Source: JBDSZL01 sp039925145
Lineage (GTDB): Bacteria > Acidobacteriota > Vicinamibacteria > Vicinamibacterales > SCN-69-37
Assembly (NCBI GenBank): GCA_039925145.1
Contig: JBDSZL010000038.1
Coordinates: 1 to 64,000 of the forward strand
DNA length: 64,000 nucleotides
Direction of reading: 5' to 3'
The notes beneath the pieces are model-generated. The model saw only the letters and a list, made by a program, of their open reading frames with translations, did no database searches and was not told the origin of the DNA. Made by a program: the position numbers and the translations under genes. Each line of letters begins with the position of its first letter. Positions within the stretch are counted from its first letter, which is position 1. Of this stretch, positions 45,590 to 53,667 are shown in pieces.

Positions 45590-47050
45590 ATGTTTGCTGA
45601 TGTCAACGCCTTCATCGCCGAGCTCGGTCGACGCCGGGAGCTGGCGCGTGTGGCGGAACCGGTCGATCCGTATCTCGAAATGGCCGCGATCATCGACAAG
45701 GCCTGCAAGTCACCAGCTGGCGGCCCGGCGTTGCTGTTCGAACAGCCTACAGGCGGGTCGATGCCCGTGGCCGCCAACCTGTACGGATCAACGAGCCGCA
45801 TGTGTCTGGCCCTGGGAGTCGAGAAGCTCGATGACCTCGCCCGAGACGTCGAAGAGTTGACGACGCCGCCGATGCCCAAGGGCTTCATGGACGCGCTGAA
45901 GCTCATGCCGCTCGTGAACCGGCTGACCGATCTGATGCCGAAGACGGTCAAGGACGCTCCCTGTCAGGAGATCGTCCGCCTGGATGGGGGACTCGACGAG
46001 CTTCCCGTGCTCACGACCTGGCCCGAAGACGGAGGGCCGTTCATCACGCTGCCGCTCGTGATCACCAAGGATCTCGAGACCGGGATGCGTAACATCGGCA
46101 CCTACCGCATGCAGGTCTTCGATCGCCGGACGACCGGCATGCACTGGCAGAGGCACAAGGGAGGCGCGCAGCACCATCGCATCGCTGAGCGGCTGGGCAA
46201 GCGGCTCGAGGTTGCCGTTGCGCTCGGCGCCGATCCCGTCCTCCAGTATTCCGCCACGGCTCCCATGCCGGAAGGACTCGACGAGCTAATGCTCGCCGGT
46301 GTGCTCGGGAAGCGTCGGGTCGAGCTGGTCAAGTGTCGAACTGTCGACCTCGAGGTGCCGGCAAACGCTCAGATCGTGCTCGAAGGGTACGTCGAGCCTG
46401 GCGAGCGGCGCCGCGAGGGACCCTTCGGCGATCACACGGGCCTCTACTCACTGGCCGACGACTTCCCGGTGTTTCACCTCACGTGTCTGACAATGCGGAA
46501 GAAGCCGGTCTACGTCACGACCGTGGTGGGCATCCCGCCGATGGAAGACGTGTATCTGGGCAAGGCGAGCGAGCGCATCTTCCTCCCGTTGATCCGAAAG
46601 ACACTGCCCGAGATCGTGGACATGGCGTTTCCGCCCGCCGGGATCTTCCACAACATCGTCATCATCTCGATCGACAAGCGGTACCCCGGCCACGCGCGCA
46701 AGATCATGAGTGCGTGCTGGGGGCTCGGTCAGCTCATGTTCTCGAAGTGTGTCATCGTCGTGGACAAGGACGTGAATGCGCAGGACTCGCAGGAAGTCGC
46801 GTGGGTCGTCGGAATCCACGTCGATCCGTCCCGCGACATCGAGATCACCAAGGGGCCGGTCGATGACCTCGATGACGCGTCATTGCTGCCGGCCTACGGC
46901 GGCAAGATGGGCATCGACGCGACCCGCAAGTGGCCGTCAGAGGGCGTGACGCGCGAGTTCCCGAAGAAGCTCACCACGACCGACAGCGCGAGGACCCGTG
47001 CGGAGCAGGTCTGGAGTCGCATTGTCGCGTCGCAGGGCACGAAGACCTGA
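45590..47050 (+). CDS. mqnL: UbiD-family decarboxylase (probable MqnL of menaquinone synthesis)
   Basis: Prenylated-FMN-dependent decarboxylase of 486 residues. Family features include the central GTYRMQVFDRRTTGMHWQRH, an ERRREGPFGDHTGLYS stretch with the catalytic Glu/Arg region, and VDKDVNAQDSQEVAWVVG. The operon also encodes a UbiX-like flavin prenyltransferase that would supply its cofactor, plus MqnA and MqnC, so it most likely decarboxylates the prenylated naphthoate intermediate. Assignment to MqnL as opposed to another UbiD rests on this context. It follows the Gfo/Idh gene by 17 bases. Confidence 0.85.
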   Translation: MFADVNAFIAELGRRRELARVAEPVDPYLEMAAIIDKACKSPAGGPALLFEQPTGGSMPVAANLYGSTSRMCLALGVEKLDDLARDVEELTTPPMPKGFMDALKLMPLVNRLTDLMPKTVKDAPCQEIVRLDGGLDELPVLTTWPEDGGPFITLPLVITKDLETGMRNIGTYRMQVFDRRTTGMHWQRHKGGAQHHRIAERLGKRLEVAVALGADPVLQYSATAPMPEGLDELMLAGVLGKRRVELVKCRTVDLEVPANAQIVLEGYVEPGERRREGPFGDHTGLYSLADDFPVFHLTCLTMRKKPVYVTTVVGIPPMEDVYLGKASERIFLPLIRKTLPEIVDMAFPPAGIFHNIVIISIDKRYPGHARKIMSACWGLGQLMFSKCVIVVDKDVNAQDSQEVAWVVGIHVDPSRDIEITKGPVDDLDDASLLPAYGGKMGIDATRKWPSEGVTREFPKKLTTTDSARTRAEQVWSRIVASQGTKT

Positions 47051-47067
47051 GAAGAAGGACGGCACGC

Positions 47068-47970
47068 ATGGAACTATCGGCGCACACGTTAAGCGATCTC
47101 GAAGCGCGGCTGGAGGCAGGCGAGCCGTTCACCCGGCCCGATGCGGAGCGCGTGATGGCCACGACCGATCTCGTCAGCATCGGGATGGTGGCAGAGGCGG
47201 CGCGTCGCCGCCAATCAGGTGATCGCGTGACGTTCGGCCGTGTCGTCGTCATCGCCGCCGATGGACCCACCGAAATCGGGCAGGCCGGCGAAGCGCGCAT
47301 CGTTGGCGTGCCGGCATCGGTGGCGGAGGCCGTGGGCTGGATTCGGCACGCCGTTCAGTTGGCTCCTGGAGTGCCCGTCACCGGCTTCTCTCTGGCCGAT
47401 TTGCTCGACCTGATTGGACATGACCAGCGCGAACTGGTGCGTGGTGCCGTCGCCCTGCGCGAAGCCGGACTCGAGTCTGTCGCCGAGGTGCCGATCGATC
47501 GCATGGGATCCATTGGCCAGCTGATTGCCGCGGTGTCCGGTCTGGTCGAGGGAGGGCTCGGGGCCTGGCGGCTCACGGTCGAGCGTGCGCCGGTTGAGGA
47601 GCGCCTCGGTCTGGTAGAGCGCGCGGCGGCGCTTCAGAAAGCGACAGGGGCCGTGCGTGCCTTCGCGCCGCTGCCGCGGCTCGATCCGGCCAGTGTCCCG
47701 TCGACGGGGTACGACGATGTGCGGACCATTGCGATTGCACGGTTGCTCTGTGCCGACATTCCGTTCGTGCAGGTCGACTGGCCGCTCTACGGACCGAAGC
47801 TTGCGCAGGTCGCGATTGCGTTCGGCGCCAATGACGTCGACGGCATCCTGCCGATCGACCCGGTGAACCAGGGAGCTCGCCGTGCCGCCGCCGAAGACAT
47901 CGCCAGGCAGATTCGATCGGCCGCCGCGACGCCCGCTGAGCGAAACGGCAGGTACGAGCTGCGGCCGTGA
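47068..47970 (+). CDS. MqnE/MqnC-like protein lacking the radical-SAM cysteines
   Basis: A 300-residue protein that aligns by eye with MqnE/CofH-type radical SAM enzymes at both ends. The N-terminus (LEARLEAGEPFTRPDAERVM through RRRQSGDRVTF) matches the family start. The C-terminus (APVEERLGLVERAAALQKATG; TGYDDVRTIAIARLLCADIP; GPKLAQVAIAFGANDVDGI) matches the substrate-domain end. The segment that should carry CxxxCxxC is replaced by a cysteine-free stretch and is about 30 residues shorter; the family PGGGAE motif is also gone. Only one Cys remains in the protein. ATG 47068 has AGAAGGA upstream. It lies where mqnE is expected, with a GTGA overlap to mqnA. Probably catalytically inactive or repurposed. 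Confidence 0.8.
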   Translation: MELSAHTLSDLEARLEAGEPFTRPDAERVMATTDLVSIGMVAEAARRRQSGDRVTFGRVVVIAADGPTEIGQAGEARIVGVPASVAEAVGWIRHAVQLAPGVPVTGFSLADLLDLIGHDQRELVRGAVALREAGLESVAEVPIDRMGSIGQLIAAVSGLVEGGLGAWRLTVERAPVEERLGLVERAAALQKATGAVRAFAPLPRLDPASVPSTGYDDVRTIAIARLLCADIPFVQVDWPLYGPKLAQVAIAFGANDVDGILPIDPVNQGARRAAAEDIARQIRSAAATPAERNGRYELRP

Positions 47971-48773
47971 CTTCGCCGCTCCGGCTCGGCGCCGTCAGTT
48001 ATCTGAACGTCCGGCCGCTGGTCTACGGTCTGGACGCTCATCCCGATGTCTCGGTGCGATTCGACGTCCCGTCGGAGTGCGCACGGCTGCTGGCGCGCGG
48101 CGAGATCGACCTCGGCATGGTGCCGTCGATCACGTATCTCGAACGGCCCGGTGATCGGATCGTGCCGGGCATCTGCATCGGGTCAAACGGCCCCGTGGCG
48201 TCGGTCGCGCTCTTCACGCGAACACCCATCGCGCGGGTGCAGACGATTGCGCTCGACACCTCCTCGCGCACGTCAGCCACCCTGGTGCAGATTCTCTGCC
48301 GCCGGGTCTTCGACATCGCCCCGGTGTTCGTTCCCCGGGAACCCGACCTGCCGTCGATGCTTGCGGTGGCAGACGCCGCGCTGGTCATTGGCGACGCGGC
48401 GCTGTTCGCTGATGCGAAGGCGCTGGGGGTGGACAAGCTCGATCTGGGCGCGCTCTGGCACGAACTCACCGGCCTGCCCTTCGTGTGGGCATTCTGGTCG
48501 GGACCTCCCGATGCCGTCGACCGCGTGGGTACGAGCCTGCTGCAGAACGCCGCCGAGTCCGGGATTGCGCATTTCGACGAGATTGCGGCGAATTACTGCG
48601 CCGGACATCCCGGGCAGATCGACGTGGCGCGCCGGTATTTGCATGAAAACCTGACGTTCGACCTTTCGGCGCGAGCGGTGCACGGGTTAGAGCGGTATTA
48701 CCGCGAGGCCGCCGAGTTGGGGCTCGTGCCAGCGGTAGCCGAACCGGCCTTCTTCGGGGCTGGCCCGGCGTAG
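47967..48773 (+). CDS. mqnA: Chorismate dehydratase MqnA
   Basis: First step of the futalosine pathway: chorismate to 3-[(1-carboxyvinyl)oxy]benzoate. The 268-residue periplasmic-binding-fold enzyme shows RLGAVSYLNVRPLVYGL, PSECARLLARGEIDLGMVPSITY, ALDTSSRTSATLVQIL and LGALWHELTGLPFVWAFW, all typical of MqnA. GTG start in a GTGA overlap with the preceding gene. mqnC follows after 10 bases. Confidence 0.94.
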   Translation: MTSPLRLGAVSYLNVRPLVYGLDAHPDVSVRFDVPSECARLLARGEIDLGMVPSITYLERPGDRIVPGICIGSNGPVASVALFTRTPIARVQTIALDTSSRTSATLVQILCRRVFDIAPVFVPREPDLPSMLAVADAALVIGDAALFADAKALGVDKLDLGALWHELTGLPFVWAFWSGPPDAVDRVGTSLLQNAAESGIAHFDEIAANYCAGHPGQIDVARRYLHENLTFDLSARAVHGLERYYREAAELGLVPAVAEPAFFGAGPA

Positions 48774-48783
48774 AATTAGTGTC

Positions 48784-50004
48784 ATGAGCGTCGCGACCAT
48801 CGCCGCCAAGGTGGCCTCTGGCGGAACCGTCAACCACGAGGAAGCTCTCGAGCTCTACACGACCGCTCCGACCTCGCTGCTGGGCCGTCTGGCGGACGGC
48901 ATCCGCCGCCGGCGCCATCCTGACGCTGTTGTCACTTACATCATCGACCGCAACGTCAACTACACGAACGTCTGCGTCGCGCGCTGTCGGTTCTGCGCGT
49001 TCTATCGACCCGTGGGGTCATCCGAGGGCTACACGCTCGGGTTCGATGAAATCTTTACGAAGATCGAGGAGACGATTGCGCTCGGTGGAGGGCAGTTGCT
49101 GCTCCAGGGCGGCCACAACCCGGATGTGCCGCTCGGATGGTACGAAGACCTGTTCCGGCAGGTGAAGACGCGCTTTCCAGATTTCCGGCTGCACGCGCTG
49201 TCCCCGCCGGAGATTATTCACATCTCGCGGCTCTCTCAGTTGCCGGTACCGGCGGTGATCGAGCGGCTCATTGCGGCCGGGCTCGACAGCATTCCCGGTG
49301 GCGGAGCCGAGATTCTGGTGGATCGCGTCCGCCGGATCCTGAACTGCTACAACAAAGCGACCGCGGACGAATGGCTCGACGTGATGCGGCACGCGCACCA
49401 TGCCGGACTTCGCACGACCGCGACGATGATGTACGGCACCGTCGAGACGCCGGCCGAGCGCATCGAGCATTTGATCCGGCTGCGCGATCTGCAGGGCGAG
49501 ACTGGTGGTTTCACGGCGTTCATCACCTGGAGCTTTCAACCGCAGCACACCGAGATTGGCGGCACGGAGGAGACCGGCGTCGAGTATCTGCGCACGCTTG
49601 CCCTTGCCCGCATCGTGCTCGACAACGTCGACAACCTGCAGGCCTCGTGGGTGACCCAGGGGGGCAAGGTCGGTCAACTCAGTCTGGCGTACGGCGCCAA
49701 CGACATGGGCAGCGTCATGATCGAAGAGAACGTCGTGCGGGCTGCGGGCGCCGAGTACTGCATGGACGAGTTCGAGGTGGTGCGCAATATCGAGAACGCC
49801 GGCTTCACGGCGGCGCGTCGGAACATGCACTACGAAGTGCTGGGCGAACCGATCTTCCGCGACCGAGCCGTGCCGCGGATGCTCGAGCTGGCAGTCGCGC
49901 GGCGCGATGGGCGTGCCGGCGAGTCCGACGATCTGCGCGGCTACGAGGCCCGAAGTGCCGCCGCGCGACAGGCGCGCGCCACACCGCGCAGTCCGTCGGC
50001 CTAG
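48784..50004 (+). CDS. mqnC: Cyclic dehypoxanthinyl futalosine synthase MqnC (radical SAM)
   Basis: Radical SAM cyclase of 406 residues that converts dehypoxanthine futalosine to its cyclic form. The cluster motif is CVARCRFCAF (CxxxCxxC, about residue 62), SAM contact is IPGGGAEI, and the C-terminal GKVGQLSLAYGANDMGS matches MqnC. The N-terminal helix resembles that of the cysteine-free protein upstream, underlining their kinship. A -10-like TAGAAT (48771-48776) overlaps the mqnA stop and ends 7 bases before the ATG. Confidence 0.93.
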   Translation: MSVATIAAKVASGGTVNHEEALELYTTAPTSLLGRLADGIRRRRHPDAVVTYIIDRNVNYTNVCVARCRFCAFYRPVGSSEGYTLGFDEIFTKIEETIALGGGQLLLQGGHNPDVPLGWYEDLFRQVKTRFPDFRLHALSPPEIIHISRLSQLPVPAVIERLIAAGLDSIPGGGAEILVDRVRRILNCYNKATADEWLDVMRHAHHAGLRTTATMMYGTVETPAERIEHLIRLRDLQGETGGFTAFITWSFQPQHTEIGGTEETGVEYLRTLALARIVLDNVDNLQASWVTQGGKVGQLSLAYGANDMGSVMIEENVVRAAGAEYCMDEFEVVRNIENAGFTAARRNMHYEVLGEPIFRDRAVPRMLELAVARRDGRAGESDDLRGYEARSAAARQARATPRSPSA

Positions 50005-50014
50005 TGTGGCGGGT

Positions 50015-51271
50015 GTGCCTGCCTCCACATTTCTCTTAGCTCGCTGGCTCCTACCAATGACCGGACCGCCGATCCAGGGCGGCTGGGTGGAGGTCGCGGG
50101 CGGCCACGTGGTCGCCGTCGGCGCAGGCCCGGCACCGGGTGCCGCGCTCGATCTGGGCGATGTCGCGCTGCTGCCCGGCCTCGTCAACGCACACACGCAC
50201 CTCGAGTTGAGCTGGATGGCCGGCAGGGTTCCTCCTGCTGCCTCCTTCGTCGCCTGGATCCGGACGCTGATGCTCGACCGGCGGGCGCACGCGTCCCACG
50301 ACGAGGAAGCGCATAGCGAAGCCATTCGTCGCGCCGCATTTGCGTTGCGCGATAGCGGCACGGTTCTCGTCGGCGATGTCTCGAACACCATGACGACGGC
50401 GCAGGTCCTTCGCGAGGCTGAGATCGCGGGCGTCATCTTTCACGAGATGGTGGGGTTCAATCCGGTCGATCCAGGCGCGATTGTCCGCGACGCCTGGGAA
50501 CGCATCGATCGGGTCATCGACCCTGGTCCGACCCTGCGCGCCGGCGACGCCTGGCCGGGGGATGCCGCTGGTCCCGGGGATGTAACGGCCTGTGTGGTGG
50601 CGCACGCGCCGTATTCGGTGCTGCCCACGCTATTCCCTGAGATCGTCCGCCGCCATCGCGGCGGTCCCCTCTCGGTTCACGTGGGCGAGTCAGCGGAGGA
50701 AGTCGAGTTCCTGCGGACCGGCGAGGGTCCATTTCGCGCGCTGCTCGAGGAACTGGGCGTCTCGACCGAGCGGTGGACTCCGCCGGCGTGCGATCCGGTC
50801 ACCTACCTGTCTCGGGTCGGGTACCTCCAGCCTGGCATGCTCGCGGTCCACGCCGTGCAGCTCAGCGACGATCAGTTGCAGCAGCTGAGACGTGCCCAGG
50901 CGGTGATCGTGACGTGCCCGCGCAGCAACAGCTGGGTGGGCGTGGGGGCACCAAGACTGTCTCACTTCTATGCCTCAGGCGTACCGGTGGCGATCGGCAC
51001 CGACAGTCTCGCGTCGACACCGACGCTGAGTCTGTTCGATGAGCTCGCCGAGCTGCGGCGGATAGCGCCTGATGTCGCGGCCGCATCGCTGCTCGAAAGC
51101 GCGACGCGGATTGGCGCCGAAGCGCTCGGTTTCGGTCGAACGTTCGGGACCATCGCGCCTGGACGTCGCGCCGCGTTCGCCCGGGTGCAGGTCCCTCCGG
51201 GCACGACCGATGTGGAAGAATACCTGGTCAGTGGCGTGCCGCCCTCGGCGGTGCAGCCCCTGTGGCTCTGA
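50015..51271 (+). CDS. Amidohydrolase, probable aminofutalosine deaminase
   Basis: TrzA/SsnA-type metal-dependent amidohydrolase of about 418 residues. The N-terminal metal motif NAHTHLELSW (HxH), the central His in HVGESAEEVEF, VHAVQLSDDQL and the catalytic Asp in IGTDSLAS are as expected. In aminofutalosine-type pathways this class deaminates 6-amino-6-deoxyfutalosine, and its place between mqnC and the prenyltransferase supports that. The start is uncertain: GTG 50015 or 50006 restores the usual beta-strand N-terminus, ATG 50057 would shorten it. It overlaps the next gene by one base (TGATG). Confidence 0.83.
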   Translation: MPASTFLLARWLLPMTGPPIQGGWVEVAGGHVVAVGAGPAPGAALDLGDVALLPGLVNAHTHLELSWMAGRVPPAASFVAWIRTLMLDRRAHASHDEEAHSEAIRRAAFALRDSGTVLVGDVSNTMTTAQVLREAEIAGVIFHEMVGFNPVDPGAIVRDAWERIDRVIDPGPTLRAGDAWPGDAAGPGDVTACVVAHAPYSVLPTLFPEIVRRHRGGPLSVHVGESAEEVEFLRTGEGPFRALLEELGVSTERWTPPACDPVTYLSRVGYLQPGMLAVHAVQLSDDQLQQLRRAQAVIVTCPRSNSWVGVGAPRLSHFYASGVPVAIGTDSLASTPTLSLFDELAELRRIAPDVAAASLLESATRIGAEALGFGRTFGTIAPGRRAAFARVQVPPGTTDVEEYLVSGVPPSAVQPLWL

Positions 51272-52125
51272 TGCGCGCCCGCCTCGAAACCTACGCCTCC
51301 TTCGTCCGGTTCAGTCATTCGGTCTTTGCGCTGCCGTTTGCACTGGCTGGAGCCTTGCTGGCCTCGCGTCTCGTGCCGTTTTCCTGGGTCCGGATCGCCT
51401 GGATTATCGCCTGCATGGTCGCGGCCCGCAGCGCCGCCATGGGCTTCAACCGTCTGGTAGACGCGCACCACGATGCGCGGAATCCCCGGACCGCCATGCG
51501 TGAGATCCCGCGCGGCGCGCTCTCGCGTCGCGAGGCGACCTGGTTTGTCGTCCTCTGGTCGATCGTGTTCGTGATGTGTGCCGGCGCCATCAGCCGCCTC
51601 TGCCTCGCCTTGGCACCCGTGGCGCTCGCCATCGTGTTCTGGTACTCGCTCGCCAAACGCTACACGTCGTACACGCAGCTCTTTCTTGGCCTCGCGATGG
51701 CTGTCGCGCCGGTAGGCGGCTGGATCGCCACTGGTGCGCCGTTGCGGCTCGAACCGTGGGTCCTCGGCGTCGCCATTGGTGCCTGGGTCGGCGGCTTCGA
51801 CATCTTGTACGCCTGCCAGGACCTGGAATTCGATCGACGCGAAGGGCTGCGGTCGATCCCCGTGCGGTTCGGGATTGCGCGGTCGCTCGCCCTGTCTCGC
51901 GCGGTCCATGTTCTCGCGGTGGTCGCGCTCTGGTGGGTCGGACGGCTTGCCGGACTGGGGTGGGTGTACACCGCCGGTGTCGCCGTGGTCGGCCTTCTGC
52001 TCATCTACGAGCAGTCGCTCGTTCGCGTCGACGATCTCTCGCAGGTCAAGCGCGCCTTCGATCTCAATGGATGGGTTGGGGTCCTCTACCTGGCCGCCAC
52101 CATCGTCGACGTGTTCCTTCTGTGA
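51271..52125 (+). CDS. mqnP: UbiA-family prenyltransferase (probable MqnP)
   Basis: A 284-residue polytopic membrane enzyme that attaches the isoprenoid tail. The two Asp-rich motifs are NRLVDAHHDARNPRT and CQDLEFDRREG, embedded in eight to nine hydrophobic helices; the N-terminus reads FVRFSHSVFALPFALAGALL. Its cluster position makes the 1,4-dihydroxy-6-naphthoate-type acceptor likely (MqnP) instead of 4-hydroxybenzoate. TGATG overlaps at both ends indicate coupled translation. Confidence 0.88.
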   Translation: MRARLETYASFVRFSHSVFALPFALAGALLASRLVPFSWVRIAWIIACMVAARSAAMGFNRLVDAHHDARNPRTAMREIPRGALSRREATWFVVLWSIVFVMCAGAISRLCLALAPVALAIVFWYSLAKRYTSYTQLFLGLAMAVAPVGGWIATGAPLRLEPWVLGVAIGAWVGGFDILYACQDLEFDRREGLRSIPVRFGIARSLALSRAVHVLAVVALWWVGRLAGLGWVYTAGVAVVGLLLIYEQSLVRVDDLSQVKRAFDLNGWVGVLYLAATIVDVFLL

Positions 52126-52754
52126 TGACGATGCCAGCTTCCGCAGGACGTCGTCGGCGAGTCGCCATCGGGGTGACGGGCGCGAGCGGCGCCATTTACG
52201 CCGTCCGCACGATTGCGGCGCTGCTCGAAGCCGGGTGCCATCTCGAGATCGTGTTCAGCGACTATGGGCGGCGGCTGCTGGCGGACGAACTGGGAGCCGA
52301 TGCGAAGATCGAGCGCCTGCAGGAATTGCTCGTCGCACGGTATGGCGAGGTCGTGACGGGCGGCACCTTCGAGCTGCACAGCAATCGCGATCTGGGCGCG
52401 TCGCTGGCGAGCGGCAGTCATCAGTGCGAGGCGATGGCCATCGTGCCCTGCTCGATGAAGACGCTGGCCGGGGTCGCGCATGGGCTGTCGCACAATCTCA
52501 TCGAGCGGGCGGCAGACGTGATGCTGAAGGAGAAGCGGCGGCTCGTCATTGTGCCGCGTGAGACTCCCATGAGCCTGCCCGATCTGCGCAACATGGTGGC
52601 CTGCGCCGAAGCGGGGGCGATGATCCTGCCAGCGATGCCGGCTTTCTATCAGCACCCACAGACCATCGAAGACCTGGCGGCCTTCGTCGCCGGCAAGATC
52701 CTCAACGGATTGGGGTTTGAGCAGCAGCTGTTCCCGCCATGGAAGGGACAGTGA
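52125..52754 (+). CDS. mqnM: UbiX-family flavin prenyltransferase (probable MqnM)
   Basis: Makes prenylated FMN from FMN and dimethylallyl phosphate for the UbiD-type enzyme of the same operon. The 209-residue protein has GVTGASGAIYAVRTIAALLE, LASGSHQCEAMAIVPCSMKTLAG (with the CSMKT flavin-binding motif), ERAADVMLKEKRRLVIVPRETP and MPAFYQHPQTIEDLAAFVAG. Start ATG 52125 overlaps the previous stop by one base; ATG 52131 is an alternative. It overlaps menG by 16 bases. Confidence 0.92.
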   Translation: MTMPASAGRRRRVAIGVTGASGAIYAVRTIAALLEAGCHLEIVFSDYGRRLLADELGADAKIERLQELLVARYGEVVTGGTFELHSNRDLGASLASGSHQCEAMAIVPCSMKTLAGVAHGLSHNLIERAADVMLKEKRRLVIVPRETPMSLPDLRNMVACAEAGAMILPAMPAFYQHPQTIEDLAAFVAGKILNGLGFEQQLFPPWKGQ

Positions 52755-53566
52755 GCGCTCGGACCTCGACCTCCAAGGAGCCTGAGCGTATTGCGGGCAT
52801 GTTCGACGCGATCGCCAGGCGATACGACACGTTGAATCATCTGCTGAGCGCCGGCCTCGACCGCCGATGGCGCCGGCGTGCAGTCCAGGCACTGGCCCTG
52901 ACGGGGCGCGAGTGCGTGCTCGATATGTGCACCGGCACGGCAGACCTGGCCATAGAGGCCGTGACGTCTACGTCCGGGCGTGCGGCACGGGTCGTCGGGG
53001 TGGATTTCTCGAGTGAGATGCTTCGATACGCCGCCGCAAAGGTGCGCGCTGCGTCCCTGGGTACGCGGGTGCAGCTGCTGCGCGGTGACGCCACGGCCGT
53101 GCCGCTGCCGGACGGCACATGCGATGCGGCCATGGTGGCCTTTGGTATCCGCAATGTGCTTGACCCGGTGCGGGGGTGCCAGGAATTCTGCCGTGTCCTG
53201 AAGCCAGGAGGACGGCTTGCCGTGCTCGAGTTCGGGTCGCCGCGAATTCCAGGATTGCGAGCGGCCTATCTCTGGTACTTCCGCCGTGTCCTGCCGCTGG
53301 TCGGGCGCCTCATCTCGAAGCACCGCGATGCCTACACCTACCTGCCGGCCTCCGTCATCGAGTTCCCCTCCGGCGCCGCGTTCGAAGCCATGCTTCGGCA
53401 GGCGGGCTTTGGGCAGGTGCGGTTCGAGACGCTCTCGCTGGGGATCGTGTATTTGTACCTGGCCACCAAGCCCCTCGACGCACAGGGAGGAGCAGTGGCT
53501 GCGTCAACGCAGCGCGTCTCGGTGCCCGATTCGAGACGGGGCAGCGCGACGGCTTCTCCGCCATGA
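52739..53566 (+). CDS. menG: Demethylmenaquinone methyltransferase (UbiE/MenG)
   Basis: SAM-dependent C-methyltransferase performing the last menaquinone step. The 275-residue protein has IAGMFDAIARRYDTLNHLLS, VLDMCTGTADLAIEA (SAM motif I), VAFGIRNVLDPVRG and RVLKPGGRLAVLEFGSP, matching UbiE/MenG. The last 30 or so residues after LYLATKPLD are a low-complexity tail not usual for the family. It overlaps mqnM by 16 bases and closes the operon. Confidence 0.94.
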   Translation: MEGTVSARTSTSKEPERIAGMFDAIARRYDTLNHLLSAGLDRRWRRRAVQALALTGRECVLDMCTGTADLAIEAVTSTSGRAARVVGVDFSSEMLRYAAAKVRAASLGTRVQLLRGDATAVPLPDGTCDAAMVAFGIRNVLDPVRGCQEFCRVLKPGGRLAVLEFGSPRIPGLRAAYLWYFRRVLPLVGRLISKHRDAYTYLPASVIEFPSGAAFEAMLRQAGFGQVRFETLSLGIVYLYLATKPLDAQGGAVAASTQRVSVPDSRRGSATASPP

Positions 53567-53625
53567 CGCCATCCAGCCGTGGTTCTGCGACGTCTGAATG
53601 ACTGCCGTCCTTCCGCAGCCTCGGT

Positions 53626-53646
53626 GGTCCGGGTGCAGCCCGGGCC
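53626..53646 (+). terminator. Hairpin after menG
   Basis: GGTCCGGG pairs with CCCGGGCC (8 pairs including one G-T) around a TGCAG loop, about 60 bases after the menG stop. No T-run; it abuts the -10-like element of the next gene. Confidence 0.4.
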
Positions 53647-53647
53647 G

Positions 53648-53653
53648 TATACT
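53648..53653 (+). promoter_or_regulatory. Putative -10 element for the TonB-like gene
   Basis: TATACT ends 14 bases before ATG 53668. A start site near 53660 would leave a leader of only about 8 bases with no ribosome-binding site. No -35 match is visible. Confidence 0.35.
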
Positions 53654-53667
53654 GCCAAGACGTTCCG

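Noticed and set aside
51576..52754. A 392-residue version of the UbiX-like protein
   Set aside because: The first 183 residues overlap the prenyltransferase gene out of frame and are Arg-rich; the UbiX fold begins at 52125.
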